A DNA stretch of 40,916 nucleotides from an uncultured Prevotellaceae bacterium (GCA_902775605.1 CACYNE010000022.1:1-40916); one strand, 5' to 3'; positions 28,146 to 37,290 are shown, counted from the stretch's first letter. Notes: a model not told the origin generated them from the sequence alone. A program made the numbers and translations.

Positions 28146-29675
28146 ATGTTTGAAAACCAACCGAAAGGACTTTATGCGTTGGCCCTGGCCAACACTGGTG
28201 AACGATTTGGCTATTACACAATGTTAGCCGTGTTCGCACTCTTCTTGCGTGCAAACTATGGACTTGATGCCGGATGGGCAGGAGAAATCTACAGCGATTT
28301 CCTCATGCTTGTCTATTTCCTCCCCATCGTGGGCGGATGGCTGGCAGATAAGTTCGGTTTTGGCCGCATGGTGACCATCGGCATCATGATCATGTTTGCC
28401 GGTTATCTTCTGTTGTCGGTACCCCTGGGAGGCGACACCCTCGCTCTCGTGGTGATGCTGGCTGCTCTGGTGCTCATTGGCCTGGGCACAGGATTGTTCA
28501 AGGGCAATCTCCAGGTGATGGTGGGCGACCTCTACAACGACTCTCGTTACGCAGCCCAGCGCGATTCTGGCTTCTCCATCTTCTATATGGCCATCAATAT
28601 CGGTGCCCTGTTTGCACCTACCGCAGCCGTGAAGATTATGGAGTGGGCTCAGCAGAACCTTGGCACATCGGTCAATGACTCTTATCACTTCGCCTTTGCT
28701 GTGGCTTGCGCTTCGCTGATTCTGTCTATCGCCATTTACTATATCTTCCGCAACACCTTCCGTCATGTAGAGGGTGGCTCTGGCAAGAAAGGCGAGCAGG
28801 CACAGGTTGAGGAGCTTCCCAAGGAGGAGACCAAGGCCCGCATCGTGGCTCTCTGCCTGGTATTTGCCGTGGTTATCTTCTTCTGGATGGCCTTCCATCA
28901 GAACGGTCTGTCGCTGACCTATTTCGCCGACGAGTTTACCGCTCAGACCTCAACAGGCATTGAGGGCATGGCCTTCGATGTGTGGAACCTGGTTGCCCTG
29001 ATCTTTATTGTCTATGCAGGCTTCTCACTCTTCCAGAGCAAGACCACCAAGGGCAAGAGTATCTCTGCTGTTGTCATTGCCGTTGCCTTGTGCTTCCTGT
29101 TCTTCCAGTACGACAGAAACGCTGGCGAGATTGTAGCCGTTTCAGCTCCTATCTTCCAGCAGTTCAATCCCTTCTATGTGGTTGCTCTTACTCCCGTCAG
29201 CCTGGCCATCTTCGGTTCGCTGGCAGCCAAAGGCAAGGAGCCTTCGGCACCCCGCAAGATTGCCTATGGTATGGTTGTGGCCGGCTTGGCTTACTGCCTG
29301 ATGGCTGTTGTTTCTTTCGGCCTGCCCATGCCTCAGACCACTGTGGGTCCCGATGGCGAGTCTGTTGCCGTTCATGTGGCTGACGTCACTCCTCAGTTGC
29401 TCATTTACACCTATCTCATTCTGACCTTTGCCGAGTTGCTGCTGTCGCCTATGGGCATCTCGTTTGTCTCTAAGGTGGCACCTCCCAAGTACAAGGGCCT
29501 GATGATGGGTGGCTGGTTTGTGGCTACCGCCATCGGTAATAAGCTCGTTGGCGTAGGTGGCTATCTCTGGGGCAACATCCCCTTGTGGGCTGTTTGGAGC
29601 GTCTTCATCGCCCTCTGCATCATCTCAGCCATCTTCATGTTCTCTATCATGAAGCGTTTGGAGAAAGTCTGCTAA
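28146..29675 (+). CDS. POT-family proton-coupled oligopeptide transporter
   Basis: A major-facilitator inner-membrane symporter of di- and tripeptides. The signature ExxERFxYY appears as ANTGERFGYY (15-24) at the end of the first region. The second motif is LGTGLFKGNLQVMVGDLY (around 112-130), and FSIFYMAINIGALFAP follows near 144-160. About 12-14 hydrophobic segments are visible over 509 residues. A charged cytoplasmic loop (about 205-230) divides the halves. It starts two bases after the barrel gene stop and is followed three bases later by the next ORF, so all belong to one transcript. Confidence 0.92.
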   Translation: MFENQPKGLYALALANTGERFGYYTMLAVFALFLRANYGLDAGWAGEIYSDFLMLVYFLPIVGGWLADKFGFGRMVTIGIMIMFAGYLLLSVPLGGDTLALVVMLAALVLIGLGTGLFKGNLQVMVGDLYNDSRYAAQRDSGFSIFYMAINIGALFAPTAAVKIMEWAQQNLGTSVNDSYHFAFAVACASLILSIAIYYIFRNTFRHVEGGSGKKGEQAQVEELPKEETKARIVALCLVFAVVIFFWMAFHQNGLSLTYFADEFTAQTSTGIEGMAFDVWNLVALIFIVYAGFSLFQSKTTKGKSISAVVIAVALCFLFFQYDRNAGEIVAVSAPIFQQFNPFYVVALTPVSLAIFGSLAAKGKEPSAPRKIAYGMVVAGLAYCLMAVVSFGLPMPQTTVGPDGESVAVHVADVTPQLLIYTYLILTFAELLLSPMGISFVSKVAPPKYKGLMMGGWFVATAIGNKLVGVGGYLWGNIPLWAVWSVFIALCIISAIFMFSIMKRLEKVC

Positions 29676-29678
29676 ACG

Positions 29679-30599
29679 ATGCTGATATCCCTTCTGCTGT
29701 CCTCCTTTCTCACACTTGTTGAGTTGAACTGCGAGAATCTGTTCGATACTCATCACGATGTGGGGAAGGAGGACACAGAGTTTCTTCCCGATGGCACTCG
29801 CCATTGGACTTCCACCAAATACTGGGGCAAGGTAAACCGTATTGGTCAGGAGATCCTGTCTTGTTCCGACCAGTTGCCCGACCTTGTCGCCTTGGTCGAG
29901 GTCGAGAACGATTCCGTTCTCAGAGACCTGACCCGCCGTTCCCTCCTTCGCAATGCCGGCTATCATTACCTGATGACCGAGTCGCCCGATCTGCGTGGCG
30001 TCGATGTTGCCTTGCTCTATCATCCCCTGCGCTTTCATCCCCTTTGTTACGAGACCATCACTGTCCTGCCGCCCAAGGGCATGCGTCCCACCCGTGACAT
30101 CCTTTATGTCAAGGGTCGCTGCTATTCTGGCGACACCCTTCACGTCTTTGTCGTCCATGCCCCCAGCCGCTATGGCGGAGCACGCGAAACAGAGGCCTAT
30201 CGCCTGCAGGTCTCCCGACTTCTTCAGCAGGCCATTCAGCACATCGGCTTGCAGTCTCATATCATCATCACCGGCGATTTCAATGACTATGCCGACAGTC
30301 CCGCTCTTCTCGAACTCTGTCAGCAGGGACTTCACAACATCACCAGCCTGTCTAAGGGCCTGCATGGCGCACCTGGCAACTACCGCTTTCGTGGCGAGTG
30401 GCATTCCTTGGATCATGTGTTCACCTCCCCGTCATTGGCTCAGAAGGTGGAAGCGACTTATATTAACGATGCCCCATTCTTGTTGGAAGACGAGCCAGAC
30501 TATGGTGGTCAGCGACCTTTCCGCACCTTCCAGGGCATGCGTTATCAGCAGGGTTTCAGCGACCATCTTCCCCTTGTGGCCCGCTTCCTGCTCCATTAA
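29679..30599 (+). CDS. endonuclease/exonuclease/phosphatase-family protein, probably exported
   Basis: A 306-residue protein of the DNase I/sphingomyelinase-like superfamily. It has a short hydrophobic start (MLISLLLSSFLTLVE) and the metal-site opening ELNCENLFDT (about 15-24). Further catalytic signatures are VALVEVEND (glutamate metal ligand), VVHAPSRYGG, ITGDFNDYADS and SDHLPLVARF (final Asp-His). These are the residues that cleave phosphodiesters in the family. The substrate could be nucleic acid or a phospholipid; sequence alone does not say. It follows the transporter by three bases, which fits peptide and phosphate scavenging. Confidence 0.88.
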   Translation: MLISLLLSSFLTLVELNCENLFDTHHDVGKEDTEFLPDGTRHWTSTKYWGKVNRIGQEILSCSDQLPDLVALVEVENDSVLRDLTRRSLLRNAGYHYLMTESPDLRGVDVALLYHPLRFHPLCYETITVLPPKGMRPTRDILYVKGRCYSGDTLHVFVVHAPSRYGGARETEAYRLQVSRLLQQAIQHIGLQSHIIITGDFNDYADSPALLELCQQGLHNITSLSKGLHGAPGNYRFRGEWHSLDHVFTSPSLAQKVEATYINDAPFLLEDEPDYGGQRPFRTFQGMRYQQGFSDHLPLVARFLLH

Positions 30600-30634
30600 A
30601 TTTGCGTCTTCTCAGAGTGAAAAACCGAAATATA

Positions 30635-30666
30635 TTTGGTTTTTTACGCGCTTCTTTGTACCTTTG
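30635..30666 (+). promoter_or_regulatory. complete Bacteroidetes promoter for the sigma-factor gene
   Basis: TTTG (30635-30638), 20 bases, then TACCTTTG (30659-30666). The spacing matches the phylum's -33/-7 promoter. The ATG is only five bases beyond the -7 box. Confidence 0.82.
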
Positions 30667-30670
30667 TGGC

Positions 30671-31354
30671 ATGGAAGACAGCATACTGAATAAATATCTC
30701 GACGAAATAGGCCGTGAGCAGCTCCTTTCGCAAGAGGAGGAGGCCCGCCTTTCAGCACGTGTCCTGAAGGGCGACGAGCGCGCTCTCAACAAACTCATTG
30801 AGGCCAACCTCCGTTTTGTTATTGTCATCGCCCGCCAGTATCAGGGGCAGGGACTCTCTATGGAGGACCTGGTCAGCGAGGGCAACCTCGGCCTGATGAA
30901 AGCCGCTGGCAAGTATGACGCCACCCGAGGTCTTCGTTTCGTCAACTATGCTGTGGTGTTCATCCGTCGTCAGATAGAGAAAGCCCTTCAGAAGGAGAGT
31001 GCTGAGCAGCGCGTGGAGAGTACCCGCGATGGTCAGACCCGTTCTGTTGACGCCCCTCTGGGCTCCAAGGCTAATGTCAGCCTGCTCTCTGTCCTTGTCA
31101 ACACCAATTCTCCCCAGGCCGACCAGCGCGTCTATGATGCCAGCATCGAGTCGGCCATCGAATATGCCATCCATTCTCTCGATGAGCGCGAGCGTCAGGT
31201 CATCAATGCCTATTTCGGCATTGGTCAGGACCACATGACGATGGCCGAGATTGCCGACGACATGCAGCTCAAGCGCGAGCGTGTCCGTCAGATTCGCGAC
31301 AAGGCCATCCGCCACCTCAAGAAGGCCTATCGCAGTCGCCTGGCGGCGCTGTAG
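30671..31354 (+). CDS. short RpoD-like sigma-70 family RNA polymerase sigma factor
   Basis: A 227-residue sigma factor. Region 1.2 is about 4-36 (ILNKYLDEIGREQLLS) and region 2 about 40-107 (ANLRFVIVIARQYQGQG; EGNLGLMKAAGKYD; FVNYAVVFIRRQIEKAL). Region 4 is about 160-222, with the -35-binding helix RERVRQIRDKAIRHLKKAY (202-220). Regions 3.0/3.1 are missing; a short linker (108-158) retains a region 3.2-like SVDAPLG segment. It is smaller than primary RpoD, so an accessory paralogue is likely; some Bacteroidetes genomes carry several. ATG 30671 keeps the whole of region 1.2 and follows the -7 box so closely that the message may be leaderless. Confidence 0.88.
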   Translation: MEDSILNKYLDEIGREQLLSQEEEARLSARVLKGDERALNKLIEANLRFVIVIARQYQGQGLSMEDLVSEGNLGLMKAAGKYDATRGLRFVNYAVVFIRRQIEKALQKESAEQRVESTRDGQTRSVDAPLGSKANVSLLSVLVNTNSPQADQRVYDASIESAIEYAIHSLDERERQVINAYFGIGQDHMTMAEIADDMQLKRERVRQIRDKAIRHLKKAYRSRLAAL

Positions 31355-31375
31355 CCTTGTTTCGCAGAAAATGTG

Positions 31376-31383
31376 TAATTTTG
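31376..31383 (+). promoter_or_regulatory. -7 element before the small membrane protein and the giant repeat protein
   Basis: TAATTTTG followed by C, 22 bases after the sigma-factor stop. Confidence 0.65.
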
Positions 31384-31458
31384 CAGCCGAAAAGGCGGCG
31401 AGCCTGCTTTATGCATGATAGATCTCGCTTCACTGTAGCCTTCAACATTAAAAAATAT

Positions 31459-31590
31459 ATGAAACAGATATTATCAATCACCCCTTTGGAATCCATCGGC
31501 ATCGCCCTCGTTGCCGTGGGAATCTTCCTTTTCTTCCGAGCCTGCTGGCGCAACATACAGCGCGGCGGACAGGACCAATACAACAGCTAA
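31459..31590 (+). CDS. tiny membrane protein, 43 residues
   Basis: The first good ATG after the promoter gives 43 residues with one hydrophobic helix (SIGIALVAVGIFLFFRAC, about 12-29). A positive, Gln/Asn-rich tail follows. An alternative in-frame ATG at 31411 would add 16 residues. The stop lies 29 bases before the giant gene, so the two may share a message. No family is recognised; a real but uncertain small gene. Confidence 0.45.
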   Translation: MKQILSITPLESIGIALVAVGIFLFFRACWRNIQRGGQDQYNS

Positions 31591-31619
31591 TAATAATATA
31601 ATATATAATAATAAGGTAT

Positions 31620-34600
31620 ATGGAAAGAAAAATGACCATTAAGGATTTCTTCGCGCCGACGGCCACGAGGCTTGGCGGCGCACGTGTGAGACGGGCGGCC
31701 ATGACGCTGCTCATGATGCTGCTCACCACCACGACGGCGTGGGCGGACGGACTTTCGGGCAGCGGAAAAGAAGCCGACCCGTACCTGATTGCTTCGGCGA
31801 CGGACTGGACGACGTTCGCCAATGCCGACAACGCCGGCACTTACTGGGCAAGCGGCGTGTACGTTAAGTTGACCGCCGACATCGGTACTGTCCAAACTCC
31901 CATCACCACGATGGCGGGCACGAGCTCCAACATGTTCAAGGGCACATTCATCGGTGACGGACACACGCTGACCGTCAACTACACGGCGACAACCAACGAC
32001 TGCGCCCCGTTCCTCTACATCGACGGAGCCACCATCAATACGCTCAAAGTGGCGGGCACCATCAGCACCGGCTACAAGTTTGCCGCCGGCATCGCCGCCC
32101 ACAGCTATGACGACTGCATCATCCAGAACTGCTGGAGCAACGTGGCCATCTCGACGACAATTAGTGGCGACGGCACCCATGCCGGCTTCGTGGCTGTCCA
32201 GGAGGGTGGTTCGCTCAACATTACCAACTGCCTCTTTGACGGAAGTATCACTGGCAGCACCACCACCAACTGCGGTGGAATGGTGGGATGGCGCAAGGCT
32301 ACGCTCAAGTTCAAAAACTGCATGATGGCGGGCACGATGGACATCAGCCAGACCAATGGCAGTTCCCTTTTCAGCCGCAACGTCAATCCTACATTGTCGA
32401 ACAGCTACTACGACGGCAGCAAGAACTACGGCTCCATCACCGTTCAGGGTGAAAAGACCACCGCCACTGGCGAAGCGCTCAGAAAGAAACTCGGTTCCCA
32501 ATGGGTAGTTATCGGCGATAAAGTCATTCCCATTCTAAGTTCCAGGAACCTTGCCAATGCTACCGTCAGCGATGTCAATACGAGCTATTCCTATACCGGC
32601 TCAGACATCAGCATCACGCCCGTCGTGACGGATGCCAACGGCACTACGCTCACTCTCGACACAGACTATACCGTCACCATCAAGAAAGGCGACGACGTAG
32701 TGACCAGCGTCACTGCTGTGGGCGACTACACCCTGACCATCGCCGGCACGGGCACCGAGAGTAACGGCTACTACGGTTCGAAGAACATCGCATTCTACGT
32801 CACAGGAGAGATATCGGGCAGTGGCACCATATCCTCTCCTTACCTCATCGGCAGCGTCGCCGACTGGATACAATTTGCCAATCCCGCCAACGCCGATACT
32901 TACTGGGAACGCGGCGTGTGCGTTAAGTTGACTGCCGACATCGGTACTGCCCAAACTCCTATCACGACGATGGCGGGCACGAACGACATCAAGTTCAAGG
33001 GCACATTCTTCGGTGACGAACACACGCTGACCGTCAACTACACTGGCACATCCTACGTCGCACCCTTCTGCAATGTGGATGGCGCCACCATTCAGGACCT
33101 CGTCGTCGAGGGCACCATCAGCAGTAGCGACACTCGTGCCGCCGGAGTCATCGGTGAGACTGGTTCGACCACGACCACAAGCCACATCATCAACTGCGTG
33201 AGCAGTTCCACCATCAGCGGCGGTAACTACACCGGCGGCTTCAGCATCGGCGGCAACGTCGTGATAGAGGGCTGCGTGTTCAATGGAAAAATCAATGGCA
33301 GCAGCCAGAGCGGCGGCTTCGTAGGCTACAGCCATAGCAAGCTCAAAATCACCAACAGCCTATTCGCCCCGAAGGACGGTTCCAGCATCAGTGGCGGCAC
33401 GTTCTATTTTAACGGCGGCGGTGATATCACGCCTACCAACAGCTACTATACTACCGCCCTCGGCACCGCGCAGGGCAAGCGGCTCCGCAGCATCACGGCA
33501 GGCGAGAACGTGACCTTGAACCATGCGGGAGAGCCCACGACCTATAGCGTCAGCGGCATCACCGCCTATAAGGCCACGAATGCCTGCGGCGACAGCGACC
33601 CCTTCATCGCCGGAATCGTATATAACGATGTGCTCTACGCTGGCAGCGGCGACGCCGTGAGTCTGACACTCACGAACGACGCCCCTGGCTATGAGTACGG
33701 CTACAGCGCCAACGCTGGCACGCTCAGCGGCTCTAGCAACCCCTACAAGCTGACCATGACCGACGCCGACGTCACCATTACGGCGACACTGACCGTCAGT
33801 TACACTTACATCGACGCCGACGGCACGCAGAAGAGCCATACCGCCGCCATGCTGACGAGCGATATGGACGTAAGCGAACTATCGTCGGGCTGGTACGTGG
33901 TGATGAACAGTAACACGGACCCCGACAACGACGGCGGCGTGGACGTGAGATACAGCAGCCAGTTCTATTGCACCGGCGACTGCTACCTCATCCTCTGCGA
34001 CGGCGCGGAGATGGCGGTCAGTGAAAGCAATAAAAGAGCCATCTGGGTCAATGGCGGCAGACTCACCATCTACGGGCAGACTGCTGGCACAGGCAAGCTC
34101 ACCGTCAGCAGCACTACATCTGAGGGCATCAGTACCAACAACATCACCATCAACGGTGGCGTTATCGACGTGAATGCCAAGTCCAGTGGTATTTATGCGC
34201 AAAGCTCCATCAACATCAACGGCGGGCAGGTTACCGCCACCAGCACTGGCAGTAGCAGCGGTTTATCTACTGGCAGCTCTTACAACACCATCACCCTCGG
34301 TTGGCGTAGCGCCACCGACTGTATCACGGCCAGCAGTTACGGTGGCCCCGTGACCATTGCCGACGGCAAGGCTTTCGAGGACGAGACGACGGGGATATGC
34401 TATAAGGGCACGCTGACCAATGCCGAAAAGAACGCCATTAATGGGCACACGCTGGCCCCGTGCACTGAGACGCTCTATGACATTATAGTGAGCGCCCCAG
34501 ACTATGTGATTACGGCCGACCGCCGTTATGCGAAGGTGGGTCAGACGGTGGTGCTGACGCCAAACAACACCACGTACTTCACCCTGACCAGCGTGAGTTG

Positions 34601-37133
34601 CAACGGCTCGGAGCTGACGCCCGACGGCGAAGGCAAATACTCGTTTGAGATGCCCGCCGAGAGCGCGACCATCACCGTCACGTACACCTCTCCCTTCGGC
34701 ACGGGCGACGGCAGTTCGGCAGAGACGGCCTTCGTCATCAGCAACGCCACCGGCTGGGATGCCTTCTGTGCTGTTGTCAACGACAACATTGCTGATTTAC
34801 GTGGCAAGTACTGGCGGCTGGGCGGCGACATCCCGTCGGCGACCGATGTTGCAAACGGCACCGAGGCCGTGACGACGATGGCGGGGACATCCACCACCGA
34901 AGACTTCTCCGGCACGTTCGACGGCGATGGCCACACGCTGACCGTCGGCTACAATGTCTCTGAAATCAACTGCGCCCCGTTCCGATTCATTGAAGATGCT
35001 ACCATCACGAACCTGCACGTCGCCGGCACCATTCAGACCAGCAAAATGAACGCCGCCGGCATCGTTGGCTTTGTATTAAGTGGGACGAACACCATCACCA
35101 ACTGTCGTAGCAGCGTCACCATCAACAGCAGCTCTAGTGGCAGAGGCAATCACGGCGGCCTCGTGGCGGCAATTCTTTACAACACTGCCATTGAGGGCTG
35201 CGTGTTCGATGGCAAGATAGTCAGCACCGGCGAATCGGCTACCACCTACTGCAGCGGCTTCGTGGGCCTTTGGTATAAGCTTGGCACGCTCACCATCACC
35301 AACAGCCTCTACGCCCCGACTGCCGACGATAAAGCCGTCATCAGCGGCGCCACCTTCTCCAACGATGGCGGCACCATCACTAACTGCTACTACACCCAGA
35401 CCCTTGGCACCGCGCAGGGCAAACAGCTCCGCAGCATCACGGCAGGCGAGAACGTGACCTTGAACCATGCAGGAGTGGCCACCGAGTACAGCGTCAGCGG
35501 CATCACCGCCTACAAGGCCACGAATGCCTGCGGCGACAGCGACCCCTTCATCGCCGGAATCGTATATAACGATGTGCTCTACGCTGGCAGCGGCGACGCT
35601 GTGAGCCTGACCCTCGCGAACAACGCCCCCGAAGCCCCCGGCTACCATTACGTCTATACCGCCAGCGCTGGCACACTCAGCGGCACGACCCTCACCATGC
35701 CTGACGCCAACGTCACCGTCAGCGGCGCCATCGCCCTCATCGACTGGGCCACCGTAAACGCTGGCACGCAGGCCGACCCCTACATGATATATGATAAGGA
35801 CCAGCTGCTGCTGCTGGCTCAGCGCGTCAATAGCGGCACGGGCGACGATTATGCCGCCAGCGGCTATGAAGGCAAGTACTTCCAGCTCGGAGCTGACATC
35901 GTTTTCATCCACCCCGACATCGAGGACGACGACTACGAGGAGAACTATGAGGCCATAGGACGCTACGACGGCAACTGGCGCTACTTCAAGGGCACCTTCG
36001 ACGGCGATGACTACACCGTTAGCGGCATCCGTATTCGTAAGACCGGCACTAGCACATCCGACAAGTACCAAGGCCTCTTCGGCATTATAAGAGAGGCCGA
36101 CGTCCACGATGTCCACGTCACCGATGCCCGCATCAAAGGCTACGATTGCATTGGCGGTATCGTCGGCTCCAAACCGTTAAGTACCGTCAGCGGCTGCACC
36201 GTCACCGAAACCACCATCACCGCCACCAGCACCAATAACGACTACGGCGCCATCTGCGGCGAGAGCACCAGTGGCACCCTCAGCCACAACTACTACCACG
36301 GCTGCACCATCAACGGCTCCGCCGTCACCTCTGGCAAGGGCTGCAAAGGAAATGACGTGACCGCAAACGACGGCGCAGTTCCCATGCCCGTGCTCAGCGA
36401 TACTGAGGACAACACCGCTGCCCTCGCCACCCTCGCTAACCGCGGCAACCAAGGCCTGCCCACCACCTATCCCGTCATTCTCTCAGGCCGCACGCTCTAC
36501 CGCGACGGCGACTGGAACACGCTCTGTCTGCCGTTCAATCTCGGTAATGACAATGCAGATGAAGGCCACCACTTCGACGGCACTCCGCTGGAAGGGGCCA
36601 CGGTGAAGGAACTTCTGACGACATCGAACCTCGCCGCCAATGGCACGCTGACGCTGAACTTCACCGACGCCAGCAGCATCGAGGCGGGCAAGCCCTACAT
36701 CGTGAAGTGGGAGACTACGGGCGCTAATATCACCAACCCCATGTTCACCGACGTGACCATCAGCAGCATCGAGCCTGAGCCCGTCGTGAGCAACGACAGC
36801 AAGGTGACCTTCGTCGGTCAGTACTCGCTCTTCGCCATCGATGAAACCAACATTAATTCTGTCATCATGCTCTCTTCTGGCAACAGACTGGGCTATTCGA
36901 ATGCCACCCGCACCCTCCGTCCTTTCCGCGCCCACTTCGAGGTGCCGGGAGAGAATCCTGTGCGTGACTTCGTGCTCGACTTTGACGGCGAAACGACATC
37001 AATGCATAATGCTGAATGCTTAATTCATAATTGGGCTGACGCGTGGTATTCGCTCGACGGTCGCAAGCTGGACAATGTGCCCACGAAGAAGGGATTGTAT
37101 ATCCATGGTGGTAAAAAGGTAGCTATTAAGTAG
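31620..37133 (+). CDS. giant secreted repeat protein with GLUG-like blocks and type IX-like C-terminus
   Basis: An 1837-residue exported protein. The signal peptide follows a positively charged start (RRAAMTLLMMLLTTTTAWAD, about 24-43). Three repeat blocks of about 110 residues each start near 45, 398 and 1026. Each begins Gly-rich with DPYLI or SPYLI, and contains a TTMAGT and GHTLTV core. A fourth divergent block (about 1380-1545) has GLFG and GGIVGS, the GLUG-type pattern. A Cys-poor beta-helix-like segment rich in NGG (about 760-900) sits between blocks 2 and 3. The C-terminus (WYSLDGRKLDNVPTKKGLYI, last 30) resembles type A sorting tails of type IX cargo. The gene is visibly more GC-rich than its neighbours. 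A surface adhesin or glycan-binding role is likely but unproven. Confidence 0.8.
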   Translation: MERKMTIKDFFAPTATRLGGARVRRAAMTLLMMLLTTTTAWADGLSGSGKEADPYLIASATDWTTFANADNAGTYWASGVYVKLTADIGTVQTPITTMAGTSSNMFKGTFIGDGHTLTVNYTATTNDCAPFLYIDGATINTLKVAGTISTGYKFAAGIAAHSYDDCIIQNCWSNVAISTTISGDGTHAGFVAVQEGGSLNITNCLFDGSITGSTTTNCGGMVGWRKATLKFKNCMMAGTMDISQTNGSSLFSRNVNPTLSNSYYDGSKNYGSITVQGEKTTATGEALRKKLGSQWVVIGDKVIPILSSRNLANATVSDVNTSYSYTGSDISITPVVTDANGTTLTLDTDYTVTIKKGDDVVTSVTAVGDYTLTIAGTGTESNGYYGSKNIAFYVTGEISGSGTISSPYLIGSVADWIQFANPANADTYWERGVCVKLTADIGTAQTPITTMAGTNDIKFKGTFFGDEHTLTVNYTGTSYVAPFCNVDGATIQDLVVEGTISSSDTRAAGVIGETGSTTTTSHIINCVSSSTISGGNYTGGFSIGGNVVIEGCVFNGKINGSSQSGGFVGYSHSKLKITNSLFAPKDGSSISGGTFYFNGGGDITPTNSYYTTALGTAQGKRLRSITAGENVTLNHAGEPTTYSVSGITAYKATNACGDSDPFIAGIVYNDVLYAGSGDAVSLTLTNDAPGYEYGYSANAGTLSGSSNPYKLTMTDADVTITATLTVSYTYIDADGTQKSHTAAMLTSDMDVSELSSGWYVVMNSNTDPDNDGGVDVRYSSQFYCTGDCYLILCDGAEMAVSESNKRAIWVNGGRLTIYGQTAGTGKLTVSSTTSEGISTNNITINGGVIDVNAKSSGIYAQSSININGGQVTATSTGSSSGLSTGSSYNTITLGWRSATDCITASSYGGPVTIADGKAFEDETTGICYKGTLTNAEKNAINGHTLAPCTETLYDIIVSAPDYVITADRRYAKVGQTVVLTPNNTTYFTLTSVSCNGSELTPDGEGKYSFEMPAESATITVTYTSPFGTGDGSSAETAFVISNATGWDAFCAVVNDNIADLRGKYWRLGGDIPSATDVANGTEAVTTMAGTSTTEDFSGTFDGDGHTLTVGYNVSEINCAPFRFIEDATITNLHVAGTIQTSKMNAAGIVGFVLSGTNTITNCRSSVTINSSSSGRGNHGGLVAAILYNTAIEGCVFDGKIVSTGESATTYCSGFVGLWYKLGTLTITNSLYAPTADDKAVISGATFSNDGGTITNCYYTQTLGTAQGKQLRSITAGENVTLNHAGVATEYSVSGITAYKATNACGDSDPFIAGIVYNDVLYAGSGDAVSLTLANNAPEAPGYHYVYTASAGTLSGTTLTMPDANVTVSGAIALIDWATVNAGTQADPYMIYDKDQLLLLAQRVNSGTGDDYAASGYEGKYFQLGADIVFIHPDIEDDDYEENYEAIGRYDGNWRYFKGTFDGDDYTVSGIRIRKTGTSTSDKYQGLFGIIREADVHDVHVTDARIKGYDCIGGIVGSKPLSTVSGCTVTETTITATSTNNDYGAICGESTSGTLSHNYYHGCTINGSAVTSGKGCKGNDVTANDGAVPMPVLSDTEDNTAALATLANRGNQGLPTTYPVILSGRTLYRDGDWNTLCLPFNLGNDNADEGHHFDGTPLEGATVKELLTTSNLAANGTLTLNFTDASSIEAGKPYIVKWETTGANITNPMFTDVTISSIEPEPVVSNDSKVTFVGQYSLFAIDETNINSVIMLSSGNRLGYSNATRTLRPFRAHFEVPGENPVRDFVLDFDGETTSMHNAECLIHNWADAWYSLDGRKLDNVPTKKGLYIHGGKKVAIK
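33462..33685 (+). repeat. internal direct repeat of the giant gene, copy 1
   Basis: About 224 bases here match 35406-35629 with few differences, at a constant offset of 1944 bases (648 codons), in the same reading frame. Runs of 70 or more identical bases occur inside it. Confidence 0.85.
35406..35629 (+). repeat. internal direct repeat of the giant gene, copy 2
   Basis: Second copy of the 33462-33685 segment, encoding the shared sequence YSVSGITAYKATNACGDSDP and the following residues. Confidence 0.85.
37000..37033. repeat. AT-rich in-frame element near the 3' end of the giant gene
   Basis: A run of overlapping AATGCATAAT / AATGCTTAATTCATAATT units interrupts otherwise GC-rich coding DNA and encodes MHNAECLIHN just before the C-terminal tail. 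From memory, similar ATGCATAATTCAT-type strings occur between genes in Prevotella and relatives. Confidence 0.5.
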
Positions 37134-37146
37134 GAGTACCCCAGAA

Positions 37147-37233
37147 GGCTACAAATCTGTCAGAGGTCTCAGCAATGATGAGAGCCTTATTTGGGACGAC
37201 GAAGGCTTTGACGACGAAGACGTAGATATGTAA
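37147..37233 (+). pseudogene. possible 3' remnant of a gene (acidic tail)
   Basis: After the giant gene, one frame reads 28 residues ending in TAA at 37231-37233, containing GYKSVRGLSNDESLIWDDEG and a DDEDVDM tail. The composition looks like a genuine protein C-terminus, but there is no start codon. I infer a decayed or displaced gene end; it could be chance. Confidence 0.35.
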
Positions 37234-37257
37234 GAAGATCATAAAGCCACAAATAGA

Positions 37258-37290
37258 AAAACTCACAGGGTGATTCCTGTGAGTTTTCTA
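37258..37290. terminator. bidirectional terminator between the giant gene and hipT
   Basis: A 12-bp stem, AAAACTCACAGG (37258-37269) and CCTGTGAGTTTT (37276-37287), continues as AATAG/CTATT after one bulged A. It has A- and T-rich flanks on both strands. Confidence 0.85.

Noticed and set aside
35076-36116. Long leftward frames inside the giant repeat gene (346 residues and others)
   Set aside because: They arise from high GC and repeats on the coding strand; the residues are low-complexity Val/Ala/Gly/Asp with no recognisable domain.
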